Part shown: in pieces, positions 16,468 to 25,679 of the stretch
How the letters are laid out: each line of letters opens with the position of its first letter
Numbering within the stretch: position 1 is the stretch's first letter
Assembly (NCBI GenBank): GCA_036960605.1
Contig: JBALXI010000001.1
Span: 62,001 to 126,000, forward strand
DNA from: Oleispira sp036960605
GTDB lineage: Bacteria > Pseudomonadota > Gammaproteobacteria > Pseudomonadales > Oceanobacteraceae
Length of the DNA: 64,000 bases
Direction: 5' to 3'
The notes under the pieces: generated by a model
The model's input: only the letters and a program-made list of their open reading frames with translations
What the model was told of the DNA's origin: nothing
Database searches by the model: none
Program-made: the position numbers and the translations under genes

Positions 16468-17685
16468 ATGTTGAAGTGGTGGGTTCTATTAACCCTATAT
16501 TTAACTCAAGGTTTACCTCACGGCTTTTTCAGCCAAGCATTGCCGACGCTGCTGCGTCAGCAGGGAATGAGTCTAGAGGCCATTGGTTTAATGTCTCTGG
16601 TTTCATTACCTTGGGTATTGAAATTCTTATGGGCTCCTTTACTTGATCATTATCAGCCACTGAAGCGTTTAACCGGTGGGCGCATTGATGGCCATATCCG
16701 AAAAACGTGGATTATTTCAGCGAACGCTATCGCGGCGCTCATGCTTGTTTTCATTGCAGCAACGCCCTTAGATTTTTGGATTAATCAAGCGGCGGTGGGC
16801 CTAGCGTGTGCACTCTTTGTGTTGACTATCTTTGTTGTTACTCAAGATATTGCCACCGATGCTTTGGCGGTTGAAAACATAGCGCCAGCTCAGCGTGGCT
16901 TAGGCAATAGTCTGCAAGTTGCGGGCTATCGTTTAGGGATGATTATTGGCGGTGGATTGTTATTGGCCATTTTCGCACAGCTGGGTTGGCAAGGAACCCT
17001 TTGGGCGCTCGCGGGCTTAATGATTCTAGGTTTGATTCCTCTTTGGTTTTGGCAGCCAGCACAAGTTAAAGTCGATAAAGAACCGGTATTTAATCATTGG
17101 CTTGGATTTTCTCGCTTGCCAGGTGCCGGTGCGTGGCTGCTGTTATTACTGACCTATAAAGTAGGTGATGCCTTTGGCACCGTCATGATTCGCCCGCACT
17201 TGGTCGACTTGGGGGTGACCTTACCTGAGTTTGCCGAGCTCCTAGGTTTATGGGGGACTGTTGCTGGGTTAGTGGGGGCTTTGCTGGGCGGTTTGTTATT
17301 GAAATATTTGCCTAGGATGCAGGCGCTGATGTTATTTGTCGGCTTAGAAGGCATCGCGATCGGGTCGTATTCAATGTTGACCTCTTTAGATTGGACATTG
17401 ATTTATTCATTAGTCATTGCTGAACACGTTACCGGAGGTATGGCGACGGTGGCCTTGTTTACTGTAATGATGGATCGCTGTCGTGAATCGAGTGCCGGTT
17501 CTGACTACGCCTTGCAATCGTGCTTGGTGGTTTTATCAACCTTGGTTGCCAGCAGTTTAGCCGGTTTCTTTGCGGCTAATTTTGGTTATACGATGCATTA
17601 TTATTTTGCAGCGCTATTGTGTTGTGTTGGCTTGGTAGCGTTATTTTTAAATAAGGAAAATGTACTGAAAACTGACTCCCGTTAA
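16468..17685 (+). CDS. MFS permease, AmpG / RhtX-FptX-like
   Basis: About twelve hydrophobic helices over 405 residues. The opening YLTQGLPHGFFSQALPTLLRQQGMS and LPWVLKFLWAPLLDHY are typical of the AmpG-type subfamily, which includes muropeptide permease AmpG and siderophore importers RhtX/FptX. TQDIATDALAVENI also fits. Substrate cannot be decided from sequence; no ampD/ampC or siderophore-receptor gene is adjacent. It lies 97 bases after the FrnE-like gene and may be transcribed separately. The stop codon is the loop of a 5-bp CCCGT/ACGGG hairpin without a T run. Confidence 0.85.
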   Translation: MLKWWVLLTLYLTQGLPHGFFSQALPTLLRQQGMSLEAIGLMSLVSLPWVLKFLWAPLLDHYQPLKRLTGGRIDGHIRKTWIISANAIAALMLVFIAATPLDFWINQAAVGLACALFVLTIFVVTQDIATDALAVENIAPAQRGLGNSLQVAGYRLGMIIGGGLLLAIFAQLGWQGTLWALAGLMILGLIPLWFWQPAQVKVDKEPVFNHWLGFSRLPGAGAWLLLLLTYKVGDAFGTVMIRPHLVDLGVTLPEFAELLGLWGTVAGLVGALLGGLLLKYLPRMQALMLFVGLEGIAIGSYSMLTSLDWTLIYSLVIAEHVTGGMATVALFTVMMDRCRESSAGSDYALQSCLVVLSTLVASSLAGFFAANFGYTMHYYFAALLCCVGLVALFLNKENVLKTDSR

Positions 17686-17930
17686 ACGGGAACAGGTTCA
17701 TAATTTTGACACTTTAGAATTAAAATCCTAGAAAAAAATAATTCATGATAAAGGATTGTCATGGATTAGAAATATATTCTTAATATTAGATTGTTTATCG
17801 ACCGTTTCTAATTCTAATGGGTTAGTCGTGCTCTTGAATGTTAAGGCACCTTACTTCAGACTCCTCTACAGCTGCGGTACCTCTAGGATTTATATCGCCT
17901 TACTCGTCATAATCAATGGAATGTTTTTAG

Positions 17931-20048
17931 ATGAATTTCAAAACCAACCTTCTCAGCGCTGCTATTGCAGCTTCTTTATTAACCGCCTGTGGTGGTGAAA
18001 GTTCAAACTCATCTGATCCAGTCGTGGTTGATCCTGCACCCGTTGAGGTACCCGATGTAATTGAAGAACCTACGGTTCCTTCCGCATATACTTTTACTGA
18101 TTTCGAATTGTTGGGCCTAGGTAAAACGTTTATCTCTGGCTTAGATGCTCAAGCAGGTCAGCTTGCTTCAGCGTTGGGTGAAACGGGAGGTGGTATTCTA
18201 GGAACGATAGACGATCTTGATGAAGAATATCAAGAAAGCGTTGAAGATGGCTTTTATTTATTCATGGGCTCTGTGGGTTCATTAGGCAGCGCTGTCGGTA
18301 TACTAAGAGATGCGGCTGAAAATGGTTTTATGCCTGAGCCTCCTCAAGAGCCTCAAATAGAAGCTATCGTTGCGCCAAGTGACGAGCCAGTAACTTCTAG
18401 GTATGAACTAGGTGTAGATTTCCCCGGTTTAGATGCTAATAGAAATACTGTAAATTATATTTTCACTAAAAATAATGCAGGAAATGTTGTCTTAACAGCG
18501 AGTTCTTCTATCGACACCGATGGAGACAACCTTGCATCGAGCGAAGTTCAGTTAACGTATGTCGAATTATCTGAAGGCTCATATCAAGTATTGATCAATA
18601 GTACTTTAGTTGAATCTAATTCAGGCATGTATGTACGCGTTACTAACGCGGGCTTTACTGCTGATGAAGGCAGTATTGAGAATCAAGCAACCGTCAATCT
18701 TAACCTAGAAAAAATACTTGTTGTTTTGAATGAAGTAACCGCGACTGCCAGTATCAATGCTGAGATGGTCGTAGGGAGTGCTGAAGCACAATCAGGTACT
18801 TATGAAAAGATTGAAGATGGGGTTAATAACATTGCCTCTATTGTTGGAAGTGAGATCGGTATTTATCTTCCTAGCATTGATGCAGTCGATGCAATTGTGG
18901 GTATGTCAGACATCGGCAGCGAAAATGATGGGGATACTCTGAACTTAGCCAGTTTCGAAATTTCTGATTTTAAGGTTGAATTGGCTACGGGTGAATACTT
19001 ATCGCTTGATAGTCTGTTGTTTGAAGATGCAGATGCGGCTGATTACATTGGGGTATCGCGAGGTTATGGTGAAGTTGCTAGTTATGAATTCAATGAAGCG
19101 GCTGATGAGCTAGTTTTAAGCAATGAGTTTGGCTCGACTACCTATACCTATACCGCTGCCCAGTTGGATGAAACGACTTATTCTGCTGCTCAAATTACTT
19201 GTGTGACTGATGTAATTAACTACCTAGTAGGCGCTCCAAAATTTGACGTGAATTGTGATGAGGAAACTGTCACAACGGGCACTGAATCTTTAACTGAATA
19301 CCTAAGTGACACTGATGTTTATACTGGTTTTGGTGAACAGCGCATAGGCACGCTTGTTGAAGAGGGCGAGATACTAACTCAGACCTTATATTCTGGTATT
19401 GATTCACGCTTAGAGCCAATTACGTTCTCTGTTGCTGCAAAGGGTCAGCTTGGCTTAGCGGGTGGTCTGACCATTCCTTATCAGTTTAGTTTGAACCACC
19501 CTGGCGCGCTTAATTACCAGGCGCAAATGATTGTCGGTGCTGCTCCAGCATTAACAGCGACTTTTAGTACTCAGCAAGAAGATGTTGTTGTTTCAACTAG
19601 AGTTCCTTATATCCCAGCAGATGCTGCGTTTGAACCAACAGCGGTTGTTGTTGAGTTTAGATATTCTGCAATTTTCAATCAGCCTGAGCCAGAAGAAGAA
19701 ACTGATGATAGACTTTTTGGTACTTTAACGGTTAACGGTGTTGAAGTTGCACATTTAAAAGAGCTTGGTGTTCTTAACGAAACACGATTAGAAGAAGGGC
19801 AGTTAAATCTTGTCTTGACGTATGTTGATGGCACTAATCCACGTTCTGGTATGTTGTTTTCTACAGTAGACAATGTTATTGAAATTGAGTGTCCAGCAAA
19901 TCCTGAGCAAGTCATTCTGCGTGGCATGAGCGCTTGTTATGCTGATCAGTCAGGTGTAATTAATACACAAGTTATTACTGATCTGTTTTTTGATGGTCTG
20001 CATCCTGAGATGGGTGAAGAAGAGCCAAGGCTTTCTATAATAAAGTAA
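17931..20048 (+). CDS. Large surface or periplasmic lipoprotein of unknown function
   Basis: A type II signal peptide with lipobox LTAC (Cys20) is followed by a low-complexity GGESSNSSDPVVVDPAPVEVPD linker, then about 660 residues rich in Asp, Glu, Thr and Ser with alternating beta-like pattern. I recognise no domain. Ser/Pro/Asp linkers after the lipid anchor are common in outer-membrane lipoproteins of marine gammaproteobacteria. The acidic composition contrasts with neighbouring genes. The ATG has GGA about ten bases upstream. The 245 bases before it show no gene; transcription ends at a strong terminator 30 bases downstream. Confidence 0.78.
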   Translation: MNFKTNLLSAAIAASLLTACGGESSNSSDPVVVDPAPVEVPDVIEEPTVPSAYTFTDFELLGLGKTFISGLDAQAGQLASALGETGGGILGTIDDLDEEYQESVEDGFYLFMGSVGSLGSAVGILRDAAENGFMPEPPQEPQIEAIVAPSDEPVTSRYELGVDFPGLDANRNTVNYIFTKNNAGNVVLTASSSIDTDGDNLASSEVQLTYVELSEGSYQVLINSTLVESNSGMYVRVTNAGFTADEGSIENQATVNLNLEKILVVLNEVTATASINAEMVVGSAEAQSGTYEKIEDGVNNIASIVGSEIGIYLPSIDAVDAIVGMSDIGSENDGDTLNLASFEISDFKVELATGEYLSLDSLLFEDADAADYIGVSRGYGEVASYEFNEAADELVLSNEFGSTTYTYTAAQLDETTYSAAQITCVTDVINYLVGAPKFDVNCDEETVTTGTESLTEYLSDTDVYTGFGEQRIGTLVEEGEILTQTLYSGIDSRLEPITFSVAAKGQLGLAGGLTIPYQFSLNHPGALNYQAQMIVGAAPALTATFSTQQEDVVVSTRVPYIPADAAFEPTAVVVEFRYSAIFNQPEPEEETDDRLFGTLTVNGVEVAHLKELGVLNETRLEEGQLNLVLTYVDGTNPRSGMLFSTVDNVIEIECPANPEQVILRGMSACYADQSGVINTQVITDLFFDGLHPEMGEEEPRLSIIK

Positions 20049-20077
20049 TAATTTTTTATTATTACAAATAAGCTTAG

Positions 20078-20113
20078 AAACCGCTGTTATTGAAAAGTAA
20101 CAGCGGTTTTTTT
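20078..20113. terminator. Rho-independent terminator between convergent lipoprotein and glycosyltransferase genes
   Basis: AAACCGCTGTTA (20078-20089) pairs perfectly with TAACAGCGGTTT (20098-20109) around an 8-base loop, followed by a run of seven T (20107-20113). The A run on the other side lets it serve the opposite strand too. Confidence 0.93.
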
Positions 20114-20124
20114 ACGAGTAAAAA

Positions 20125-21327
20125 TTAACCAGGAAAAATTGAATCAAAAATTTGTTTGATTTTATTAGCTTGATTTAGTTGCGAGTACTTCGTCTTTAGC
20201 GTGTTCAGTTTAGAATTTTCATCACTTATAAGTCGATTTATTTGTATTCTACTATGTTGCGGTGATCGATCATCAAAGCGCTCTGCTATACCTTGCTGCT
20301 GTAAACGGTAGGTTAATAAAGTCTGCTCTAGTTGGATTGGCGCTGCTAGCTGTGGAATACCTGCTAGAGCTGTTTGCTGGACGGTATTTAAATTACCATT
20401 ACTTATTACTAAATCACATTCTTGTAAAATCTCTAGCATTGATGCTGGCTGCTTTAGGATTTTAATATGGCTAGGTAGGGTGTGTTTTATTTGAAACGTA
20501 CCGCGTATATATAAGACGGTACTATGCTGGCTAGCAATTAAACCATTGAGTATTTTTATTATATTTTGGTGTGTCGCTAGGTAAGCAAATATCTTTTTCG
20601 ATCCTGGCATAGTCGTAGGCCATTCAGTTTTTTGTTTTGAACTGTTGGCAGGTGTGGAAAGGTAAAAGCGCTTTGAGCTTTTGGGGCGTGAAGGGAAATG
20701 GTCAAATTCTTTTAAGCAAGAGAATAGTTCAAACTCGATGGAGGAAAATAGACTTCCTATAGCGCTAAGCTGAGTAAGATTATTCTTATCACAAGCATAG
20801 TTAATATTATTTAATATTTCCTTTTCTATGCCTTCAGCCTTGGCTAATTGTTGTGAATTTAAACGGCCATAGACAGAGAAAATGCCATTATTTATTGATG
20901 CACTACTTTCATTAGGTCGTGAAAATGGTGTGCCCATTAGAATTTTTATTGCTTGTGTGTTTTGGCTAGCAATAATTGCAGTGGGGCTATGGTCAAAAAA
21001 CATTATTTCTGGTTTTATTATCGTGAATAAGGATTTCCAGCCGAGAAGGTGGTTGGCTAATGATTCTTTATCTTTATAACCTATGTTATGGATCAGATCT
21101 GCATAGCAGAGTGTATTTTCACTGCTTTTTTTGATGTTGTTATGGTTTACGGGTGCCTGAATTATACTGACATCAATGTCATTAAAAATATGATGAATAT
21201 TGTGCAGTTCCCGCACAGCAATCCAAACTTTATAACCGCGCTTTATTAGCTCAATACTGATTTGTCTTATAGGGGCTAAATGCCCAAGTCCTGCGCCTAG
21301 CTCCCAGCAAAGCAGTGCTGTTTTCAT
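20125..21327 (-). CDS. Glycosyltransferase-like protein (MGT/UGT fold), paralogue of the gene at 62550-63785
   Basis: About 400 residues with a GT-B layout: N-terminal ALLCWELGAGLGHLAPIRQISIELIKRGYKVWIAV, then FFDHSPTAIIAS and GTPFSRPNES, and a C-terminal half with SNGNLNTVQQTALAGIPQLAAPIQLEQTLLTYRLQQQGIAERF, which resembles the donor-binding segment of macrolide/UDP-glycosyltransferases. The usual HGG motif is replaced by NGNLN. Three nearby ATGs could start it; ATG 21327 has GGA seven bases upstream and places the conserved CWELG at the N-terminus, as in the paralogue. Substrate is unknown. Confidence 0.75.
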   Translation of the reverse strand: MKTALLCWELGAGLGHLAPIRQISIELIKRGYKVWIAVRELHNIHHIFNDIDVSIIQAPVNHNNIKKSSENTLCYADLIHNIGYKDKESLANHLLGWKSLFTIIKPEIMFFDHSPTAIIASQNTQAIKILMGTPFSRPNESSASINNGIFSVYGRLNSQQLAKAEGIEKEILNNINYACDKNNLTQLSAIGSLFSSIEFELFSCLKEFDHFPSRPKSSKRFYLSTPANSSKQKTEWPTTMPGSKKIFAYLATHQNIIKILNGLIASQHSTVLYIRGTFQIKHTLPSHIKILKQPASMLEILQECDLVISNGNLNTVQQTALAGIPQLAAPIQLEQTLLTYRLQQQGIAERFDDRSPQHSRIQINRLISDENSKLNTLKTKYSQLNQANKIKQIFDSIFPG

Positions 21328-21420
21328 TACCATTTCCATTACGCTATTATTTTAACGTATCATACCTGTGTTGGTTCTTTATTTGTAATGCTAGAGAGTA
21401 GAGTAGGTTAATAATTGAGT

Positions 21421-21660
21421 ATGTCAGAAATAAAATTTGAACACCAAATGGATACAAAAGGGTTGTTTTGCCCAGACCCTGTGATGATGTTGCATAATGA
21501 AATTAAGAAAATGGCGTTGGGGGAGAGTGTTGAAATTCAAGCGACAGATCCAGCGACACGTCGAGACTTTGTCAAATTCTGCAGTTTTCTCGGGCATGAT
21601 TTATTGCTTGATGAAGAGCGTGATGGCGTATTCTTTTATGTGATTCGTAAAGCTTGTTAA
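21421..21660 (+). CDS. tusA: TusA-family sulfurtransferase
   Basis: A small (about 79-residue) protein with the family signature at its start: DTKGLFCPDPVMMLHNEIKKM, where the Cys of the CPxP motif (C17 counted from ATG 21421) is the expected persulfide carrier. It ends FVKFCSFLGHDLL...FFYVIRK, as in TusA. The role is transfer of sulfur from cysteine desulfurase toward tRNA 2-thiouridine synthesis. The frame also opens at TTG 21415, which has AGG seven bases upstream, so the start may be two residues earlier. Divergent from the glycosyltransferase-like gene. Confidence 0.9.
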   Translation: MSEIKFEHQMDTKGLFCPDPVMMLHNEIKKMALGESVEIQATDPATRRDFVKFCSFLGHDLLLDEERDGVFFYVIRKAC

Positions 21661-21687
21661 TGCTTTATTGGATCTAAAAGGAATACA

Positions 21688-21719
21688 AACGCTAGAGCAC
21701 ATCCTTGTGTTCTAGCGTT
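21688..21719. terminator. Hairpin between convergent tusA and the DUF349 gene
   Basis: AACGCTAGAGCACA (21688-21701) pairs with TGTGTTCTAGCGTT (21706-21719) around a 4-base loop, with one G-T wobble in 14 pairs. No strong T run follows on the + strand; on the - strand a broken T-rich stretch follows. The location between two converging genes supports a bidirectional terminator. Confidence 0.65.
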
Positions 21720-21734
21720 ATTAGAAAGAAATTT

Positions 21735-24512
21735 CTAAAGCTGCTTAGCCGCGGCGAGTAACGCTGAGTTATAGCGCTGCTGCCAAGCTTGATCGGCGTT
21801 CAATGCTAACCATTGGCTAACCGAGTCGCTGATCTGCTGCTGTAAGCTCCCTGCTTGTCCCAAGCCTTGAGCCAGACGCTTCACTTGGAATGCCATACGG
21901 GCTTGTTGATCTTCTGCTGGGGATGCTAGTTCAGCGGCAATCTCTAAGCCGATGCAGGCATCACGCAAACTGTCGGTATTACTTAACTCTGCCGATAGCT
22001 CTGAAGATACTTCATTCCACTTACTTTCAAGCAAAGACTTATCAATGCCTTGTGGTAATTTAAGATCAGTTGCGTCTGCTTTGTACAACGCATCTGCCTG
22101 ATCGGTATCTTGAGGCTTTAAGCTGATTGCCGATAATCTATCTGTTAACGTAATCCAAGCTTGTTGCTTTTTCGCCACCTTAGCCACTGAAAACAAATCT
22201 TCTTGCTGCTGTTGAGCATCGAATAAACGTTTACGTAATTGAGCGTAAAGTGCCTTTGGCAACGACAATTCAGCAAACTCAGAGGCGCAAAGTGCTAATG
22301 CTTCTTGGTTTTCAGCATTCGTTTCTTTGGCAGCGGCTTCGGCTTTAATGATAATGGCTTGAGCTTGTTCAATATTGGCTTCAATATTCACTTTATTCTG
22401 TTGGCGCTGCTCATCGCGACGAGAGAATACAGCATCCGAGGCTAAGCGGAATTCTTGCCAAAGTTTTTGGTCAGCTTTATTAGGCGTCATGCCTATGATT
22501 TTCCAGTCAGCTTGTAATTGCTTACTTTGCTCAATCGCTTGGCTTAAGTCTTCAGCATCTTGCAAGGACTTAGCTTGGCTAATTAAAGCCTCTTTTGCTT
22601 CGATATTCTGCTGATATTCTGCTTTGATATGAGCATAAATCTTATCGGATATTTCTTGCAAGCTAGCTTGGCTGTTCTTGTGCTCATGACGATCGACAGG
22701 AGAGAAACTGCGGAATGTTTCGCGAGCAGCGTCTAAGGTTTTCTGTACGATGCCCCAGTCTGCGCTATCCCAATCCATGCTGGCTTCGTAGTCAGTCAGC
22801 TGCACGATCAGTGCTTGGCGGTTGACTAAATTTTGCTGGCGCTGATTTGCCATATCGGCGTAATAAGCTTTACAAGGTAAGTAAGCTTTATCCGCCGCGG
22901 TGCGGAAACGATTCCAAAGTATCTTGTCATCTTGGCGAGCAATCGGTCCGATAGCTTTCCATTCTTCCTGAAAATTATGGATCTTGTCAGCTAAAATAGC
23001 AGGATCGATTGTGCTACCGACTAAGCTTTCCATGCTAACGCATAGTGCTTCTTTCTTCGGTGTTGCAGCATAGCCCTGCCAATCACGAATTTCATCCAGT
23101 TGGGCCGTTAGGCTTTGATATTGACGCTGAAACTTTTTGGCTTCCTGCTGGCTGATTTTTTTCAACGCTTGCAGTGCATGCTGGTGGCACTTATTCGCGT
23201 CTTTTAGATGGCCTTCAGTGATGTGGCTTTCTAGCTCGGTCAAAAGTACAGCAAGTTGCTTGGAGCTATCAGCTTCGTGAGCACTTAAGTTTTGATTGTG
23301 CTTGATCACATTTTGCAAAGCATTGTCTAGCTCTGCCAGTAAAGCAGGGGCTTCGATGCTGACGTCTAACTCAGCGGCTTTCCAAGGTAACTGTTTGACA
23401 GTTTGGGTCAGCTCTTTTTGCAAGTTCTGGCTTTTACTGACGCTGCTTTTTTCTAGCTGCTGGCTCTGCAAAATAAGCGCTTCAAAGGCTTCTTTCTGCT
23501 CTACTAGTTGAGTGCGAGTCTTGTCCAGTGCAAGCCAAGCTTGCAACGACTGTTCAAACGTTTTGCTTTGAACAGCGTCTGGCTTGCTAACGGACTTGCT
23601 ATCATTCCAGCTTTGTTCAAGTGTTTTCAATTGAGCAGATACTTGCTCACTGAATTCAAGGCTTTCCAGCTGAGCGAGTAGCGTTATGAAACTTTCTTTA
23701 GCACTAGCAATGGCAATGATTTTGTCTTGCGCGGCTTTTTCTTCGGCGACATGTTCGGCGAGAGTGCCTTCACATTGAACTAAGGCGGTATTAAGCGCTT
23801 GTTGTTGCTGCGCATCTTGCACATTCAATGCAGCCCAGTTTTGCTTCAATAGCTGTAGGCGACCATTGTAGTCTGGAGAATACGCAATAGTACCAAGATG
23901 CTGTGCATTACTAATGGCAGTCGCTATTTTTTCTTCGCGTAGCTTCGTATTGTCTTCTGCGGACTTGCGGCTGGCTAAATTATCTTTGCAAAAGCGGTAG
24001 AGGGCTTTGTCTTTACCTTGGGCAACCTGCATCAATTTTTGCAGTGATTCGCTTTTTTCTAAGCCTTGGGCTGCAGCCATACGCATTTTAGCGACAGGGT
24101 TGTTACTGGCGATATCCAAGCGGATACTTTCATTGCCCAATTGATTGATTGCGGCTAAGCGCAAAGCATCATCTCGGGTATAGGTGGCGATATTAACCAG
24201 ATCGTTATCATTGCTGATAGCCGCTAGATCGCTGATGTTTTGATTGGGTAATAATTGAGCAAGGTGCTGCTGCTGTGCTTGCTGACGTAATTCAGTATTT
24301 TCACAGACTAAGAATATCGCTAAATTCTGCGGCGACTTAATCTTAGCTAGGGCTGCAGCGCGAACGCTTAAATCGCTATCGTGCTCGGCAATTTTTAGCA
24401 GGATTTTCTCGTCACTCAGATCGGCTATCGCAATCTTGCGAATAGCGGGATCTTTGTTCTGCCACTTTGGTTTTAAAAAAGAAGGTTTGAAAAGTTTTTC
24501 TAATAACGCCAT
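21735..24512 (-). CDS. Long DUF349-containing protein, coiled-coil rich
   Basis: About 925 residues. An N-terminal HEAT-like region (about 1-180: DPAIRKIAIADLSDEKILLKIAEHDSDLSVRAAAL) is followed by long Gln/Ala/Lys-rich helices and several DUF349 units, each with the W..IG.....D..LW..FR..AD pattern (FQEEWKAIGPIARQDDKILWNRFRTA; LQADWKIIGMTPNKADQKLWQEFR). DUF349 proteins are common in gammaproteobacteria and their biochemical function is not established to my knowledge. The frame extends upstream to 24548, but ATG 24512 has AGGA eight bases upstream and the canonical N-terminus MALLEKLFKP. Confidence 0.85.
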   Translation of the reverse strand: MALLEKLFKPSFLKPKWQNKDPAIRKIAIADLSDEKILLKIAEHDSDLSVRAAALAKIKSPQNLAIFLVCENTELRQQAQQQHLAQLLPNQNISDLAAISNDNDLVNIATYTRDDALRLAAINQLGNESIRLDIASNNPVAKMRMAAAQGLEKSESLQKLMQVAQGKDKALYRFCKDNLASRKSAEDNTKLREEKIATAISNAQHLGTIAYSPDYNGRLQLLKQNWAALNVQDAQQQQALNTALVQCEGTLAEHVAEEKAAQDKIIAIASAKESFITLLAQLESLEFSEQVSAQLKTLEQSWNDSKSVSKPDAVQSKTFEQSLQAWLALDKTRTQLVEQKEAFEALILQSQQLEKSSVSKSQNLQKELTQTVKQLPWKAAELDVSIEAPALLAELDNALQNVIKHNQNLSAHEADSSKQLAVLLTELESHITEGHLKDANKCHQHALQALKKISQQEAKKFQRQYQSLTAQLDEIRDWQGYAATPKKEALCVSMESLVGSTIDPAILADKIHNFQEEWKAIGPIARQDDKILWNRFRTAADKAYLPCKAYYADMANQRQQNLVNRQALIVQLTDYEASMDWDSADWGIVQKTLDAARETFRSFSPVDRHEHKNSQASLQEISDKIYAHIKAEYQQNIEAKEALISQAKSLQDAEDLSQAIEQSKQLQADWKIIGMTPNKADQKLWQEFRLASDAVFSRRDEQRQQNKVNIEANIEQAQAIIIKAEAAAKETNAENQEALALCASEFAELSLPKALYAQLRKRLFDAQQQQEDLFSVAKVAKKQQAWITLTDRLSAISLKPQDTDQADALYKADATDLKLPQGIDKSLLESKWNEVSSELSAELSNTDSLRDACIGLEIAAELASPAEDQQARMAFQVKRLAQGLGQAGSLQQQISDSVSQWLALNADQAWQQRYNSALLAAAKQL

Positions 24513-24679
24513 GTAATTCGTCCTGAAACTAATGCTCAAAAGGCTCAAATGTAAATAAGGTCTATTCTACTACTAATTTAGCCGTCATAGAATTGGGTTA
24601 GAGCGATTGCTGTGGTAAAGTCGGCTCATTCTATAGCTCACCATCCTAAAACGAAATAACTATAACAAGGATATCTATA

Positions 24680-25645
24680 ATGAAGTGGCTTAAATTTGTT
24701 CTAATTCCTGCCTTATTGGTTTTGCACGGCTGTGCATCCATGGGTATTGCTGATTATCCGTTAGCGCAATTGACCGAAAAATACACTAATGAAACCTCTA
24801 AATTCCTCGCCGTAGATGACCTTGTTATCCATTATCGCGATGAAGGCACCGGTCCTACGCTCGTCTTATTGCATGGTGTAGCCTCATCTTTGCATACATG
24901 GGATGACTGGGTTAAACGCCTATCCCCACATTATCGAATTATCCGCATCGATCTACCAGGCCATGGTTTAACCGGCAGTGATCCTTCGGTCGAACGTTAC
25001 GAAATTGCCTACATGGTCAATAAATTAGAAAAGTTTCTTAACAAGTTAAGCATTGATGATATTTATCTAGCTGGTAATTCGCTAGGGGGTTACATCGCTT
25101 GGAATTATGCGCTGCACCGTCCTGATCGGGTGAAGAAAATGGTCTTGTTAGATTCAGCAGGTTTTCCGCAAGATATGCCGTTCATTATGAATTTCGCCAG
25201 CCTGCCGGGCATTGGTGAAATGAGTGGAATTATGATGCCTAAGTTTTTTGTTAATATGAACGTAAATGCAGCCTTTGGTGATGATGATAAAGTGACTGAC
25301 GAGCTTCAGCAGCGCTATTTTGACCTAACGATGCGCCAAGGTAACCGTGAAGCTTTAGTGAAAGTATTTCGTACGATGAAAGAACAAAGTGCAAATTCCC
25401 ACTTGGGTGATCGCGTAAAAGAAATTAAAATTCCAATCTTATTGATGTGGGGTGATCAGGACGAGTGGATTCCCCTAGAAATTATGCAGCAATTCGTACA
25501 AGCCTTACCTAATTCACAATCGATTGTGTATGAAGGTGTTGGCCATATGCCAATGGAAGAATTGCCTGTTCAAACCTCTCGTGATGCCCACGGTTTTTTT
25601 ACTCTGGGTAAAACTCTAGAAACTCCTTTAGTCATGGCTCCATAA
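24680..25645 (+). CDS. Alpha/beta-hydrolase lipoprotein
   Basis: A type II signal peptide with lipobox LHGC (Cys18) anchors a ~300-residue alpha/beta hydrolase. LLHGVASSLHTWDDW supplies the oxyanion region, GNSLGG the nucleophile S134, WGDQDEW the acid and GVGHMPMEE the histidine. It is probably an esterase or lipase-like enzyme at the cell envelope; substrate unknown. A plain AAGGA ribosome-binding site precedes the ATG. The gene lies 34 bases before sbcB and reads in the same direction, but a functional link is doubtful. Confidence 0.88.
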   Translation: MKWLKFVLIPALLVLHGCASMGIADYPLAQLTEKYTNETSKFLAVDDLVIHYRDEGTGPTLVLLHGVASSLHTWDDWVKRLSPHYRIIRIDLPGHGLTGSDPSVERYEIAYMVNKLEKFLNKLSIDDIYLAGNSLGGYIAWNYALHRPDRVKKMVLLDSAGFPQDMPFIMNFASLPGIGEMSGIMMPKFFVNMNVNAAFGDDDKVTDELQQRYFDLTMRQGNREALVKVFRTMKEQSANSHLGDRVKEIKIPILLMWGDQDEWIPLEIMQQFVQALPNSQSIVYEGVGHMPMEELPVQTSRDAHGFFTLGKTLETPLVMAP

Positions 25646-25679
25646 TAGCAAGGAGCCTATTAATAAATAAGCAGGTGCA

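Noticed and set aside
17679..17690. CCCGT-TAA-ACGGG hairpin at the MFS stop codon
   Set aside because: Only 5 bp with a 3-base loop and no T run; too weak to call a terminator.
17756..17998. 80-codon + frame between the MFS gene and the large lipoprotein
   Set aside because: It starts at TTG without a ribosome-binding site, overlaps the real lipoprotein start in another frame and has no domain or conserved pattern. The composition is that of AT-rich spacer.
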